Shown one piece after another: positions 52,231 to 62,123 of a stretch of DNA of 64,000 bases. Position 1 is the first letter of the stretch, and each line of letters opens with the position of its first letter. The position numbers and the translations under genes are program-made. Source of the DNA: Bacillota bacterium (lineage in GTDB: Bacteria; Bacillota; Clostridia; Lachnospirales; Lachnospiraceae); NCBI GenBank assembly GCA_023392535.1, contig JAEVYY010000009.1:248001-312000 (forward strand), in the 5' to 3' direction. The notes below the pieces were generated by a model that saw nothing but the letters and a program-made list of their open reading frames with translations, did not search any database and was not told the DNA's origin.

Positions 52231-53136
52231 CTATTCGGCTTCGTTCTTATTATATCCAAAATTTTTTAGTAAGAAATCGCTATCACGCCAATCCTTTTTC
52301 ACTTTGACCCAAAGCTGAAGATTCACCTTACTTTCCAACATTTCCTCTATTTCTTTCCTTGCCTGTGTTCCAATCCGCTTTAACATAGCACCGCCCTTAC
52401 CAATGATGATTCCCTTATGAGTTGCTCTTTCACAGATAATCGTTGCATCTATATCTATTCTATTTTTACTGTTTCTCATGCGCTCTATCGTAACTGCTAT
52501 TCCATGAGGTATCTCTTCATCCAAAGACCGAAGTGCCTTCTCTCTGATCAACTCAGCTACAATTTGTCTTTCTGGCTGATCGGTAATGGTATCTTCATCG
52601 TAAAAGAACGGACCATTTGGTAAGTAATCAAAAATACAATGGATTAATTCCTGTATATTATCAGACTTCAAAGCAGAAACAGGTACGATCTCTGCAAAAT
52701 CCAATTCTTTACGATAACGGTCAATATATGCCAATAAATCATCTTTTTTTACGGTATCTATCTTATTTATTACTAGAATAACTGGTTTTGTCACCTTTTT
52801 CAGTTGATCCAAAATATGCCTTTCCCCTGCACCAATAAAAGTGCTTGGTTCAACCAACCATAGAATAACATCTACTTCACTTATCGTACGTTCCGCAGTA
52901 CTTACCATATATTCTCCCAATCTATTTTTAGATTTGTGTATACCGGGAGTATCCAAAAAAACGATTTGGCCTTCTTCACAGGTATATACGGTTTGAATCT
53001 TATTTCTGGTTGTCTGCGGTTTATTGGAAGTAATTGCAATTTTCTGTCCAATTATATCATTCATTAAAGTAGATTTCCCTACATTTGGTCTTCCTATTAA
53101 TGTCACAAATCCTGACTTAATGTTATTTTCTCTCAT
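52231..53136 (-). CDS. era: GTPase Era
   Basis: Essential GTPase for 16S rRNA maturation and 30S assembly. G1 is LIGRPNVGKSTLMN, G2 threonine in SNKPQTTRNKI, G3 VFLDTPGIHKSKN and G4 VILVINKIDTV. A C-terminal KH RNA-binding domain has ATHKGIIIGKGGAMLKRIGT. The ATG at 53136 follows AAGGGC and gives 301 residues, as usual; the open frame to 53226 overlaps the DUF4349 gene and is not used. The order era, yqzL, recO, glyRS is the conserved Firmicutes arrangement. Confidence 0.97.
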   Translation of the reverse strand: MRENNIKSGFVTLIGRPNVGKSTLMNDIIGQKIAITSNKPQTTRNKIQTVYTCEEGQIVFLDTPGIHKSKNRLGEYMVSTAERTISEVDVILWLVEPSTFIGAGERHILDQLKKVTKPVILVINKIDTVKKDDLLAYIDRYRKELDFAEIVPVSALKSDNIQELIHCIFDYLPNGPFFYDEDTITDQPERQIVAELIREKALRSLDEEIPHGIAVTIERMRNSKNRIDIDATIICERATHKGIIIGKGGAMLKRIGTQARKEIEEMLESKVNLQLWVKVKKDWRDSDFLLKNFGYNKNEAE

Positions 53137-53152
53137 TAAAAATTGCCCTTCT

Positions 53153-54223
53153 TTATTTTTTATCCTCTGTTGCGTCCTTTGTAACTTCTTCTTGGATCGT
53201 TCTGGCTTCTTTCGATATATGTCCATTCTCCTTTTTGCCTCTTCTTATCCAAAGCTTACTTTTCACTCGTATCATACGAATGAAGAAGAACAATAGGATA
53301 CAAACAGTAGCAAATACAACTATAATCGGTAAGTTTATCAGAATGGCAATTACAAAGTCTTTGCATCCTTTTCCTACCAAGTATACATTTTCCTTGAACC
53401 CAGTCGTGATTTTTTCCCAAGTTCCTTTTCCCTCCGCCGGAGTCAATCTATTTACTTCTGTTATGTAAATATAGACAGTGCTGTAGTTAATTTGATTATC
53501 GAATATTCTTAATTGGGATTCCATACTGTCTATTTGGTATCTCACTTCAGACAAACGCGTTTCAATTGAGATAATATCTTCTACATTCCCTGCACTCTCG
53601 AGTAACTCCATTAGTCGATTTTCTTCGGTAAGGAGCGCTTTTTTATGGCTTTCCAGATCTACATATTGTAATGTGATATCATTGATGGTCTCATTTTTCC
53701 TGATAACATTTGATATTTCTGATAAATTGGTTACAAATTGATCGACCTTATCCGATGGTACTCTTGCTGTTATCGATGCATATCTGTTGCCATTCTCTTG
53801 TCCTCTAATAGAAGTATCTTCTCCCGTACTCATATTTTCTACATATCCGCTCAATGCTTCTATTTTGGCTCTGATATTCAACAGTAATTTATCATATTCT
53901 TCTGTTTCCACATCCATATCCACATTTTTAATCAACTTACGCTCACTCTGACTAGCCACTTCTGATATATTAGATTCCATCGGAGCACTCATACCTTCAC
54001 GGTCTTCTGTCATAGATGATGCCTCTGCATTTTGAGAACCTGTTTCATAAATTTGATCCGTTTTTGCATATCCCATTGATGGTTCTTCTTGGAACGCTTT
54101 ATCCGAACCGCCACCAGAACATGCCGTAAGAATCATAGCTGCTGCAAAAACTGCAGCTATGATTCTTGTATTATGACGTTCAAACTGATTTTTTTTAGTA
54201 TCTTTTAATTTTCCCTTAATCAT
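53153..54223 (-). CDS. DUF4349 lipoprotein
   Basis: Exported membrane-anchored protein of 356 residues. Signal and lipobox AAVFAAAMILTACSGGG with the cysteine near residue 35, a Ser/Glu-rich spacer, then DUF4349: RKLIKNVDMDVETEEYDKLL, YASITARVPSDKVDQFVTNL, a coiled coil (KKALLTEENRLMELLESAGN) and STVYIYITEV. A transmembrane helix near 295-318 and a charged cytoplasmic tail end it. The function is unknown; the Ca-bindable or peptide-binding roles proposed elsewhere are not tested by sequence. AGGAGG precedes the start. It lies 16 bases before era. Confidence 0.87.
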   Translation of the reverse strand: MIKGKLKDTKKNQFERHNTRIIAAVFAAAMILTACSGGGSDKAFQEEPSMGYAKTDQIYETGSQNAEASSMTEDREGMSAPMESNISEVASQSERKLIKNVDMDVETEEYDKLLLNIRAKIEALSGYVENMSTGEDTSIRGQENGNRYASITARVPSDKVDQFVTNLSEISNVIRKNETINDITLQYVDLESHKKALLTEENRLMELLESAGNVEDIISIETRLSEVRYQIDSMESQLRIFDNQINYSTVYIYITEVNRLTPAEGKGTWEKITTGFKENVYLVGKGCKDFVIAILINLPIIVVFATVCILLFFFIRMIRVKSKLWIRRGKKENGHISKEARTIQEEVTKDATEDKK

Positions 54224-54242
54224 AAATGCTCCTCCTCGTTCA

Positions 54243-57164
54243 CTAATGAAACAAACTTTCGATGCTTTGGAATAATGCCTTTGATTCTGTTATCTTCACT
54301 TCATTTCCGACAACACAAATACAATCATCTTCGATAAATGCTTTCACATGCTCTGATAATTTTCGGATAGCATCCACTGTTGTATGCAACACTTCATCTC
54401 TTTCCTTCTGTACTTCTTCAAATTTTAGATGGGATAAATAAGCACTTAATGATCGACTTCCTTCTGCTGATGGATTTAGTGGCGTATCCATATCACTTAT
54501 TGTCCCTATGATGAACTTCGTCATTTTTTTATCATCAGCTTCAAATTCTGTGATGTATTTTGCTGCAGCCTCATACGTATCTACCGTTTTTTGTAAATTT
54601 GGATCCCGATAAGATACAAAGTAACTATCGCCTGTTCTTCCAAAACTGCACATGCAGCCATACGCGCCTCCCTTAACTCTTACATTACTCCATAAATAAT
54701 CGTATCCCAATATTACTTTTAATACTTTCAGGGCACCCGTATAATTCAGTCCATGGTTCTTAAAATTACCTGCGCGACATACATATTGAACTTGAGAGGA
54801 CGTCGTGAATCCTTCATTCTTCTTAATTGTCTTTATTTCCAACAACTGTTTTTGCGCTGGAGCCGTATATAATTTGTCTTTTAATTCTTGCACTTTTTTA
54901 ACAAGTGATTTTCCCTCATCTTCCGATGCAGTATAGTCTACCATCAGATTCTCAGGTCTGAATATTGCATTCATTAACATGCGTAATTTCATAATTAGTT
55001 CTTGCTTTTTGTTGTTAAAATCTTTTTCTAAATCTTCTAGCATACGGTAATATGGAATTCCACTCATTAATTCTGTAAATGCCGCCGTTTCGGAAAAATA
55101 AGACATTGCCCTAATTGCAGCAAGGGAATGACCAGACGAGGACATACTTGCCTGTACTCTGGATTTCTGTTCCGAAATGATTTCTAACAGGCGCTTTTCA
55201 TCTTCCAGCTTGGAGGATAACAGGATTTCTTCCATTAAGCCTAAGGCCAACTCTATGTTTTCAAATAAAACACTTAATTTCCACTCAAAAGTAACCTTAT
55301 ACCTGCTTAGATCCAAAGCATCAACATAGGTTGCTACCTGTGATGAAATACCTCCTGTACGAATATTTATTTCATTATACAAATCACCGTATTTGTATGA
55401 TTTTGTATCTACATATCCCAATACGCTCTTCAATATACCAACATATGGTAAAAGCTCCTGACTTACATGACTCATATCAAATAATAATCTGATATAACCA
55501 ATGCCATTCGTGAAAATATCATGCCTTAAAAAAATGGTATTACCAATCCATTCTTCCCTGTTCTTAAATTTCTTTGCCTTTGGTTCAATATCTTCTATCT
55601 TCAATACCGGTATTTTTTCTAATATTTCAGGACTGGTAGGTTCTTCCTGAAATGCGATCAATGCTTTTGTATCTAAAACGATCTGATTAATTTCCTCTGC
55701 ACTAAGACTTGCCTTATAGGCACACAATTTTTCTTCCAACTTTTGATCTTTCTTGCTTGTCAATCCCTTTACCGGTTCTACCACAAGGACTGCTTTATGA
55801 GGATTGTTTAATAAATACGTTTCAATCAATGTTTCAAAATAATTCGTATTTATTTTCTTTTTAATGGAAGCGAACGTCTCTATTGCCTCAATATGCATAA
55901 ATGGTCTTTCATCATCATACAACCAGCTGTCAAAAGCTTGCAGCCCATACATTAATCCTTTTGGGTAGGAACCAAAATCCGCTTCTCTATATTTGAATTC
56001 ATAATAGTTCTCTCCCGCCTGTAAGGCTCTTTTATCAATACCCTTTTTGACCTGCTCTTTTAGAACCGTTTCAATAGTAGCGATAAATAATTCTTTATCT
56101 GTTCCATTTGCACTCTTTGCAACAATTGAAAAATAAGGCTGGTATATCCCATTTTCGTACACACTATAAATTTCTTTTCCAATCCCTTTGTTGATGAGTG
56201 CCTGTTTTAAAGGAGCACCTGGTGCAGAACAAAGGGCATAATCCAATATTTGAAAAGCCAGATACAATTCCTGCTCCAAACTCGTGCCTACCACTGCATT
56301 ATATGCAAGATATGTGCTATCTTTTTCACACTCCGACTCAGTAATAGAATATTCCCTGTGTACTTCTACTGGTGTTTTAAAAGGCTCTTGTAACATAATA
56401 CTGGAATCAATCGAAAGCGCATCAAAATTACTTAAGTAATTTTGATCAATCCAATCCAATTTTTCTGCAATATTCATATCTCCATATAAATAAATATAAC
56501 TATTAGACGGATGGTAATATCTCCTATGAAAATCAAGAAACGCTTCGTATGTCAATTCGGGAATTACCTCCGGATCTCCCCCCGACTCTACACCATAGGT
56601 CGTATCCGGAAACAATGAATTAAATACTTCCCGATCCAGTACGTCATCTGGAGCTGAAAAAGCACCTTTCATTTCATTATAAACAACACCATTTAAGTGT
56701 AATTCATCTTGTGCATCTTCTAATTCATAGTGCCATCCCTCTTGCATAAATATCTTCTTTTCCTGATAGATGTTTGGATAAAAGACCGCATCCAGATATA
56801 CGTGCATCAAATTCTGAAAATCTTTATCATTACAGCTTGCGACCGGATATACCGTTTTATCCGGATACGTCATAGCATTTAAGAATGTATTTAGAGAACC
56901 TTTGACTAATTCTACAAAAGGATCTTTCGCCGGAAAATTCTTTGAACCACATAATACAGAGTGTTCAATAATATGAGCGACCCCCGTACTGTTTTCAGGT
57001 GGGGTTCTAAATCCGATGCAGAACACTTTGTTTTTATCATCATTGGATAAAACGACTATTCTAGCCCCGGTTTTTTTGTGTCTGCACAAATATCCTCTAG
57101 AATTTAGATCCTTCACATCTCTATTTTCTATTATCTCATATGCTTGTAATTCATTTAACTTCAT
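54243..57164 (-). CDS. M16C-family zinc metallopeptidase (PreP/insulinase-like)
   Basis: A 973-residue cytoplasmic clamshell peptidase that degrades oligopeptides. The inverted zinc motif HxxEH lies near residue 64 (GVAHIIEHSVLCGS), with the distal glutamate in GVVYNEMKGAFSAPDDV, the PreP/M16C signature. Four domains are present; the C-terminal pair includes VRVKGGAYGCMCSFGRTG and the SYRDPNL motif that closes the chamber. GAGG lies upstream of the ATG. The enzyme is common in clostridia and has no direct link to its neighbours. Confidence 0.94.
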   Translation of the reverse strand: MKLNELQAYEIIENRDVKDLNSRGYLCRHKKTGARIVVLSNDDKNKVFCIGFRTPPENSTGVAHIIEHSVLCGSKNFPAKDPFVELVKGSLNTFLNAMTYPDKTVYPVASCNDKDFQNLMHVYLDAVFYPNIYQEKKIFMQEGWHYELEDAQDELHLNGVVYNEMKGAFSAPDDVLDREVFNSLFPDTTYGVESGGDPEVIPELTYEAFLDFHRRYYHPSNSYIYLYGDMNIAEKLDWIDQNYLSNFDALSIDSSIMLQEPFKTPVEVHREYSITESECEKDSTYLAYNAVVGTSLEQELYLAFQILDYALCSAPGAPLKQALINKGIGKEIYSVYENGIYQPYFSIVAKSANGTDKELFIATIETVLKEQVKKGIDKRALQAGENYYEFKYREADFGSYPKGLMYGLQAFDSWLYDDERPFMHIEAIETFASIKKKINTNYFETLIETYLLNNPHKAVLVVEPVKGLTSKKDQKLEEKLCAYKASLSAEEINQIVLDTKALIAFQEEPTSPEILEKIPVLKIEDIEPKAKKFKNREEWIGNTIFLRHDIFTNGIGYIRLLFDMSHVSQELLPYVGILKSVLGYVDTKSYKYGDLYNEINIRTGGISSQVATYVDALDLSRYKVTFEWKLSVLFENIELALGLMEEILLSSKLEDEKRLLEIISEQKSRVQASMSSSGHSLAAIRAMSYFSETAAFTELMSGIPYYRMLEDLEKDFNNKKQELIMKLRMLMNAIFRPENLMVDYTASEDEGKSLVKKVQELKDKLYTAPAQKQLLEIKTIKKNEGFTTSSQVQYVCRAGNFKNHGLNYTGALKVLKVILGYDYLWSNVRVKGGAYGCMCSFGRTGDSYFVSYRDPNLQKTVDTYEAAAKYITEFEADDKKMTKFIIGTISDMDTPLNPSAEGSRSLSAYLSHLKFEEVQKERDEVLHTTVDAIRKLSEHVKAFIEDDCICVVGNEVKITESKALFQSIESLFH

Positions 57165-57276
57165 ACTTTAATATATTCCTCCCTTATTTTCCTATATTTT
57201 TTTTATTATCTCCATTATATCATAAACTTAAAACGGGTTTCTGATTGATTTTATTATCACTTGTTCCCATACAGTC

Positions 57277-58425
57277 CTACAACAATTCCTTGATTCGAAA
57301 AGCCAACAGCAGTTGAAACTTTTCCTCTAGCGTATTTAGATTATTTCCTATGATTTTTTTGATTTTATTCAGCTGATAATTGACTGTGTTTCTATGCAGA
57401 TATGTGATATCTGCTACTTGCTGAATACTTCCGTCATGTTTTAAATAGAGTTTAAGAAGCTTTACATACTCTGCATCATTCTCCTTATCATATTCCTCTA
57501 ATTTTCCAAGGACTTCTTTATAATAATTCTGCAAAACGCTACTATCATCTACTTCAAGAAGCACTTTCTGAAGCCCCAGCTGCTGATAATAATAGACCTC
57601 TTGCTTTAATTTTCTCCCCAAGTGGAGCACTTTATAAGCTCTCTTGTAATTCTGAGGAAGATTTTGAATATCCTCTTCATTCGAAGAAACACCGATACAT
57701 AATTTACGATCACTTTCTTTTCCATAATTAAGTGTCTGCATCTTACTTACTATTTGGTCAATTCTGGCATCTTCAAACCCCGTAAGTACATAGATGATAT
57801 TCTCTTCTTGTATAAAAGAACCAAAGATCCCTCCCGTCCTTACAATAATTCGTTCCAGTTGAAAACACATATAGTTACGGTAATTACTGTCGTCGCTGCT
57901 TAACGTAATTGCAATCACACAATACTTGCTCTTCCGCTTAAAATTCTGTCTCTCTAATAATGGGATATACTGCTCACATTCTTCTGGGTATCGAATATAT
58001 TTCTGTAATGTTTCTCCGATTGTCTCTTCCACTTTTTCATGTCTAATAATTTGGTTACAAAAGTCCCTTGTAATATCCACCAGCCGCGTTTTCCAGGGAA
58101 CTACCAAAAGCGGAAATGAGACCTCATTGCAATATTCCATAACTTCTTTTGGCACTTTTTCAATATAGGGACCATAATTTACAACCAGACCGCTTGCCTC
58201 TGCGCAATAAAGATTTTTTGTAAAACTGAGAAGCCATTTGGTATCACGGTGTCCAATTCCGGTCGTGAACACCAGTTCTCCACCATGTAAAAATGCACTG
58301 ACCTCTTCATCTTCCAATGTATGAACCCATTGCACACTATTCCTCATTCCCCCATTGCCTGCCAAAACATGCATTCCATATAATTTATTTGCATTTTCAC
58401 AAAGTCTTGCCAATGTAACCGCCAT
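57277..58425 (-). CDS. PucR/CdaR-family transcriptional regulator
   Basis: The N-terminal PucR domain (VLAGNGGMRNSVQWVHTLED; ELVFTTGIGHRDT) spans residues 8-125. A GGDEF-like CdaR linker follows, and the C-terminal PucR helix-turn-helix reads TYLHRNTVNYQLNKIKKIIG. Such regulators usually control purine, proline, GABA or other amino-compound catabolism and activate nearby genes. Downstream on the far side lie an aminotransferase and an alcohol dehydrogenase (59-61.5 kb), plausible targets. The ATG at 58425 has AAAGGTGG upstream; an earlier in-frame start at 58437 is weaker. Confidence 0.9.
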   Translation of the reverse strand: MAVTLARLCENANKLYGMHVLAGNGGMRNSVQWVHTLEDEEVSAFLHGGELVFTTGIGHRDTKWLLSFTKNLYCAEASGLVVNYGPYIEKVPKEVMEYCNEVSFPLLVVPWKTRLVDITRDFCNQIIRHEKVEETIGETLQKYIRYPEECEQYIPLLERQNFKRKSKYCVIAITLSSDDSNYRNYMCFQLERIIVRTGGIFGSFIQEENIIYVLTGFEDARIDQIVSKMQTLNYGKESDRKLCIGVSSNEEDIQNLPQNYKRAYKVLHLGRKLKQEVYYYQQLGLQKVLLEVDDSSVLQNYYKEVLGKLEEYDKENDAEYVKLLKLYLKHDGSIQQVADITYLHRNTVNYQLNKIKKIIGNNLNTLEEKFQLLLAFRIKELL

Positions 58426-58496
58426 ATTTATTACCACCTTTGCGCTTGATTATAAAGTTTTTTTATGAATATTGCAATGCCATTATATTTTCTATA

Positions 58497-58535
58497 AAGA
58501 AAAGAAGCTAATGACGACCGTCACCAGCTTCTTTT
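58497..58535 (-). terminator. Terminator overlapping the end of the zinc-ribbon gene
   Basis: On the minus strand AAAAGAAGCT pairs with AGCTTCTTTT around a long loop and continues TCTTTAT. The left arm contains the last codons and the loop holds the TGA. Confidence 0.75.
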
Positions 58536-58922
58536 CTGAAATTCTTCCTGACATTTCGGACAGGTAATTGCAATTTTTCCTTTTCCACGTGGTATTCTGA
58601 TTTTTTGTTGACATTTAGGGCATTTGTAAATATGGTAATGCTTTCTTTGCACAATTTTTACTTTTGTTCGACTCCATAATCCAGTCAACCTATTGGCATA
58701 CTTTAAATAGCATTGGTTCTCCTTATATCTTTTGTTAAAATTTTTAGAAAATATTCTAAAATAGGAATATAGTAATAACCCAATCGCCAAAGCATAAAAG
58801 AAATGCTTTCCAATAAATAAGGATAAAACTGTGGATGCGATTGCTGCCATCATGATAAATTTGGTAAACGAATCAGCACCATAACGCCCCTGCATAAAAC
58901 GAATCACTTTTTCTTTCATCAC
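58521..58922 (-). CDS. Membrane protein with C-terminal zinc ribbon
   Basis: A 133-residue protein typical of Lachnospiraceae. An N-terminal basic helix is followed by two hydrophobic segments (about 22-54), a basic stretch, and a zinc ribbon with cysteine pairs YKCPKCQQKIRIPRG and TCPKCQEEFQ. Its function is unknown. GGAG precedes the first of two ATGs. It is monocistronic and its terminator begins within the last codons. Confidence 0.8.
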   Translation of the reverse strand: MMKEKVIRFMQGRYGADSFTKFIMMAAIASTVLSLFIGKHFFYALAIGLLLYSYFRIFSKNFNKRYKENQCYLKYANRLTGLWSRTKVKIVQRKHYHIYKCPKCQQKIRIPRGKGKIAITCPKCQEEFQKRSW

Positions 58923-59032
58923 AATCTCCGTACTTCGCTATATTTATTTTGATCGTATTATAAATTATATTACACGATAAAATAGAAAATACAAGGAACT
59001 GTACCGAAACCTTTCCTAAAATTTTTATAAAA

Positions 59033-60190
59033 TTATAGTGCAAAGCAATTCTTATAGAGTCCTATGATATCCTCTTTTGTAATCTGCTTTCTGGTATTCG
59101 CAGGACTGCCGCTGGCAATTGCATCACTTGCCATTTTGTCAATTTTGTTATAAAAATCTTCTCTTTCTATTCCATACGATGAAAATGTAGGCACTTCACA
59201 TACTTGGCAGAGTTTGTCGATTGCTTCCAAAAAATTCTTAGCAGCTGTTTCATCTGTATCTTCCATATCTGACACTCCTATTTCCCTTCCAAGAGTTGCA
59301 AATCTATCATAGGCACCGTCTAGTGCAAATGTCAGGCAATCCTTCAATAACATAGCATTGGATAATCCATGCGGAATATGAAATAAAGCTCCTATCGGAC
59401 GGCTCATGCCATGTACAAGCGTCACACTTGAATTATTAATACAGATACCAGCTTCTAACGACGCAATAGCCATTTGCTCTCTTGCAACCGTATTTTTGCT
59501 ATTTTGATACGCAAGGGGCAAGTATTTCATAATCCTCTTTACAGATGCTATCGCAAGTGTATCTGTCATACAAAAGGCTCTCTTGGATGTATAGGATTCA
59601 ATTGCATGTGTCAAGGCATCCAATCCAGTTGCTGCCGTAATGGACTTAGACATCGACAGCGTGAATGTGGGGTCTATGATAGCCAGATTTGGTATCAACA
59701 CATCCCCTTTTAGCAGCATCTTAATATTCCTTTTTGTATCTGTTACAATTGTCATTTTCGTTGCTTCCGAACCGGTTCCTGCTGTTGTTGGTATCGCCAC
59801 GATCGGCGGAACCTTCTTCGTGATCATGCTTCCCATATAATCTGAAATACTTCCTTCATTCGTAATCATTGCCGCAATTGCTTTTGCAGAATCCAGTGGG
59901 CTTCCCCCGCCGATACCAATGCAAAAATCACATGCATTCTCTTGATATATCCGTATGCCCTGCTCAATCATAACGTCTGTTGGTTCCCCTGTAATACCGT
60001 CGAACACCACATAGGAAATATTACATGCTTCCAATGCTTCTAAAAGCTTTCGCATCATATCTGACTTTACTACATGCTTTCCAGTAACAATACATGCCTT
60101 TTTTCCGCAATCATTCAAATATACCTTTGCATCTTCCAACGCATTCTCGCCTATCACAATATGATCCGGCATTCCAAAATGATTTGCCAT
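59033..60190 (-). CDS. Iron-containing (group III) alcohol dehydrogenase
   Basis: NAD(P)H-linked interconversion of an aldehyde and alcohol. The N-terminal nucleotide domain has CIVTGKHVV and FCIGIGGGSPLDSAKAIA; the metal site includes D in TGLDALTHAIESY and the histidines of LVHGMSRPIGALFHIPHG. Length 385 is typical. It sits 48 bases downstream of a class III aminotransferase in the same direction, so a two-step omega-amino acid to alcohol route is likely. Taurine via sulfoacetaldehyde, GABA via succinic semialdehyde and beta-alanine are all possible substrates; sequence alone does not decide. GAGG precedes the ATG. Confidence 0.92.
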   Translation of the reverse strand: MANHFGMPDHIVIGENALEDAKVYLNDCGKKACIVTGKHVVKSDMMRKLLEALEACNISYVVFDGITGEPTDVMIEQGIRIYQENACDFCIGIGGGSPLDSAKAIAAMITNEGSISDYMGSMITKKVPPIVAIPTTAGTGSEATKMTIVTDTKRNIKMLLKGDVLIPNLAIIDPTFTLSMSKSITAATGLDALTHAIESYTSKRAFCMTDTLAIASVKRIMKYLPLAYQNSKNTVAREQMAIASLEAGICINNSSVTLVHGMSRPIGALFHIPHGLSNAMLLKDCLTFALDGAYDRFATLGREIGVSDMEDTDETAAKNFLEAIDKLCQVCEVPTFSSYGIEREDFYNKIDKMASDAIASGSPANTRKQITKEDIIGLYKNCFAL

Positions 60191-60238
60191 TTTATCCTCA
60201 TTTCTGCTGTGTGAACAGCACTAAATTTTTTCATATCC

Positions 60239-61564
60239 TTACAAATAGGTTTGATCAACGATACTGAGAACTTCATCTAATTTAACCAGCTCTTCTTCTA
60301 TCTGTTCTTTGGTAATAATCAATGGCGGACAGATAAAAACCATATTTTCATGTGCGTATGTCATGAACTTTCTCTTTTTCAACTCTCCGACCACTTTTCC
60401 CATGATACCTTCCGGATCTCTTCCATAAGGTACCAACGGTTCTTTTGTTTTCTTATCTTTCACCAATTCCACACAGGCAAATAAACCGATATGTCTTGTA
60501 TCACCTACACATTTATGTACTTCTTTAAATGTATCAAGAATATCCGCAAGCACCTTACCTACTGTTTTTACATGTTCTAGCATGTTTGATTTTTTATAAT
60601 ATTCCACACAGGCAACACCAGCAGCACATGCCAAAGGATGACCGGAATAGGTTAATCCACAGGATAACAAATGATCATCAAAATAAGATGCAATTTCACT
60701 GCTGACGGCGACGCCTCCTAACTGGACATATCCACAGGTAACACCTTTTGCAAAAGTTACAAGATCCGGGTTTATATCGAAATTTTCAAAAGCGAACATC
60801 GTACCGGTCCTTCCCCATCCTGCCATAACTTCATCACATATCATAACAATCCCGAATTCATCGCAAATCTGGCGAACGCCTTGTAAATATCCCATTGGCG
60901 GGATAATAATACCGTTTGATCCCGTAATGGTCTCCATGACAATTGCTGCTACGCTCTCCGGCCCTTCATATACGATCTGTTCCCTTAATTTAGCAACATA
61001 ATATTCAGCCGCTTTCTCTTCCGATGCAAAGTCTATTTTTTCCCTGTATAGATAGGGATCAAAAAATTTTATGAACCCTGGAATACCAGGTTCTAATGGG
61101 TATCTTCTTGGTTCTCCTGTTAAATTACCAGCCCCAAAGGAAGACCCATGATAGCTTCTGTATCGACTGAACACTTTATGCCTTCCTGTATACATCTTAG
61201 CTATTTTAATCGCGTTCTCATTGGCATCTGCGCCAGCATTTGTAAAAAATATTTTTCCAAAGTTCTCTGGTAGCAAATCAATGATCATCTCGGCCAATAC
61301 CGCTCTTGGCTCAGAAGCATACGCAGGACTAACAAAACAATATTTATCAACCTGTGCTTTAATCGCATCTGCAATCTCCTGATTTCCATACCCAACATTT
61401 AAATTCACAAGTTGGGATGACATATCTGTGTATCTGACTCCATCATAATCATAAAAATAGATACCTTCCGCCTTTTCCACCGAAATCGGATTTAAATCCT
61501 TTTGTTTACTCCATGATTGTAAAACATAGTTTATAGATTTTTCTTTGATTTGTTCACCTGTCAT
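60239..61564 (-). CDS. Class III PLP-dependent aminotransferase (omega-amino acid type)
   Basis: Transfers an amino group from an omega-amino acid to pyruvate or a 2-oxo acid, giving an aldehyde. PLP features: YRSYHGSSFGAGNLTGEP, the aspartate in VMICDEVMAGWGRTG, and the Schiff-base lysine in LVTFAKGVTCGYVQLGG. LTYSGHPLACAAGVA is conserved. 441 residues. The nearest well-known functions are taurine-pyruvate and beta-alanine/GABA aminotransferases. The iron alcohol dehydrogenase immediately downstream would reduce the aldehyde. AGAGG precedes the ATG. Confidence 0.92.
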   Translation of the reverse strand: MTGEQIKEKSINYVLQSWSKQKDLNPISVEKAEGIYFYDYDGVRYTDMSSQLVNLNVGYGNQEIADAIKAQVDKYCFVSPAYASEPRAVLAEMIIDLLPENFGKIFFTNAGADANENAIKIAKMYTGRHKVFSRYRSYHGSSFGAGNLTGEPRRYPLEPGIPGFIKFFDPYLYREKIDFASEEKAAEYYVAKLREQIVYEGPESVAAIVMETITGSNGIIIPPMGYLQGVRQICDEFGIVMICDEVMAGWGRTGTMFAFENFDINPDLVTFAKGVTCGYVQLGGVAVSSEIASYFDDHLLSCGLTYSGHPLACAAGVACVEYYKKSNMLEHVKTVGKVLADILDTFKEVHKCVGDTRHIGLFACVELVKDKKTKEPLVPYGRDPEGIMGKVVGELKKRKFMTYAHENMVFICPPLIITKEQIEEELVKLDEVLSIVDQTYL

Positions 61565-61666
61565 AATCGTATCCTCTTTTCCCAGTATCGCAGATCGATC
61601 CGCTTTTTAATTTGTTTCTGCTTCCAGAAAATAGTTTACCAGTTTCATTTTGTTTTTTCCTCTATC

Positions 61667-61714
61667 CCAGCAACAAACTACCTTGTGCTAAAGCACAAGG
61701 TAGTTTGTTGCTGG
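61667..61714. repeat. Perfect 23-bp inverted repeat (hairpin) without a T tract
   Basis: The left arm CCAGCAACAAACTACCTTGT (then GCT) pairs exactly with 61692-61714 around a 2-base loop. Neither strand has a run of T after the stem (minus strand GGATAGAGG), so it is not a textbook terminator, although it lies 5 bases beyond a stop codon. Confidence 0.9.
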
Positions 61715-61718
61715 TTCT

Positions 61719-62123
61719 TTATACTGCTGAGCCAAATAAATGTAATTTCTTTATTACAACTTCTTCTATAAAGCATTCTCCATGAACCGTCTTCTTCTGA
61801 TACTGTTTCATGAATCTATCCAATTCACAATGCTTACTTTCGTATCCAAGCTGTGATTTCTTTAATTGAGTGACTTTTATTTTAATTTTAAATTGATGAT
61901 ATAATAAATATGATCTTTGATGCTCTGTCATATTTGACAAACTTTCCGCTATTGTCGTCTTCTCATCAAATTCTTTCAAAAAAATACGTACAATAGCTTC
62001 CTTGAATTTCATTGGAGCAGCATCATGGTTCATAATCTCTTCAAACGTATAATTTGCTCCTATATACACCGTTGAAAAATCTTCTAGTACATATTTATAG
62101 TCATTTTCATGATTCCATTGCAT
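61719..62123 (-). CDS. Unknown protein coupled to the sigma-like gene
   Basis: I do not recognise a family. The protein is about 134 residues, without signal or membrane segments, with YKYVLEDFSTVYIGANYTFEE near the start (one residue over quoted here as part of a longer helix-strand unit), AIVRIFLKEFDEKTTIAES in the middle and a basic, lysine-rich second half. The preferred ATG at 62123 has GAGG 9 bases upstream and overlaps the sigma-like gene by 17 bases; an ATG at 62138 would overlap by 32. The close coupling suggests the two products work together. Confidence 0.65.
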   Translation of the reverse strand: MQWNHENDYKYVLEDFSTVYIGANYTFEEIMNHDAAPMKFKEAIVRIFLKEFDEKTTIAESLSNMTEHQRSYLLYHQFKIKIKVTQLKKSQLGYESKHCELDRFMKQYQKKTVHGECFIEEVVIKKLHLFGSAV

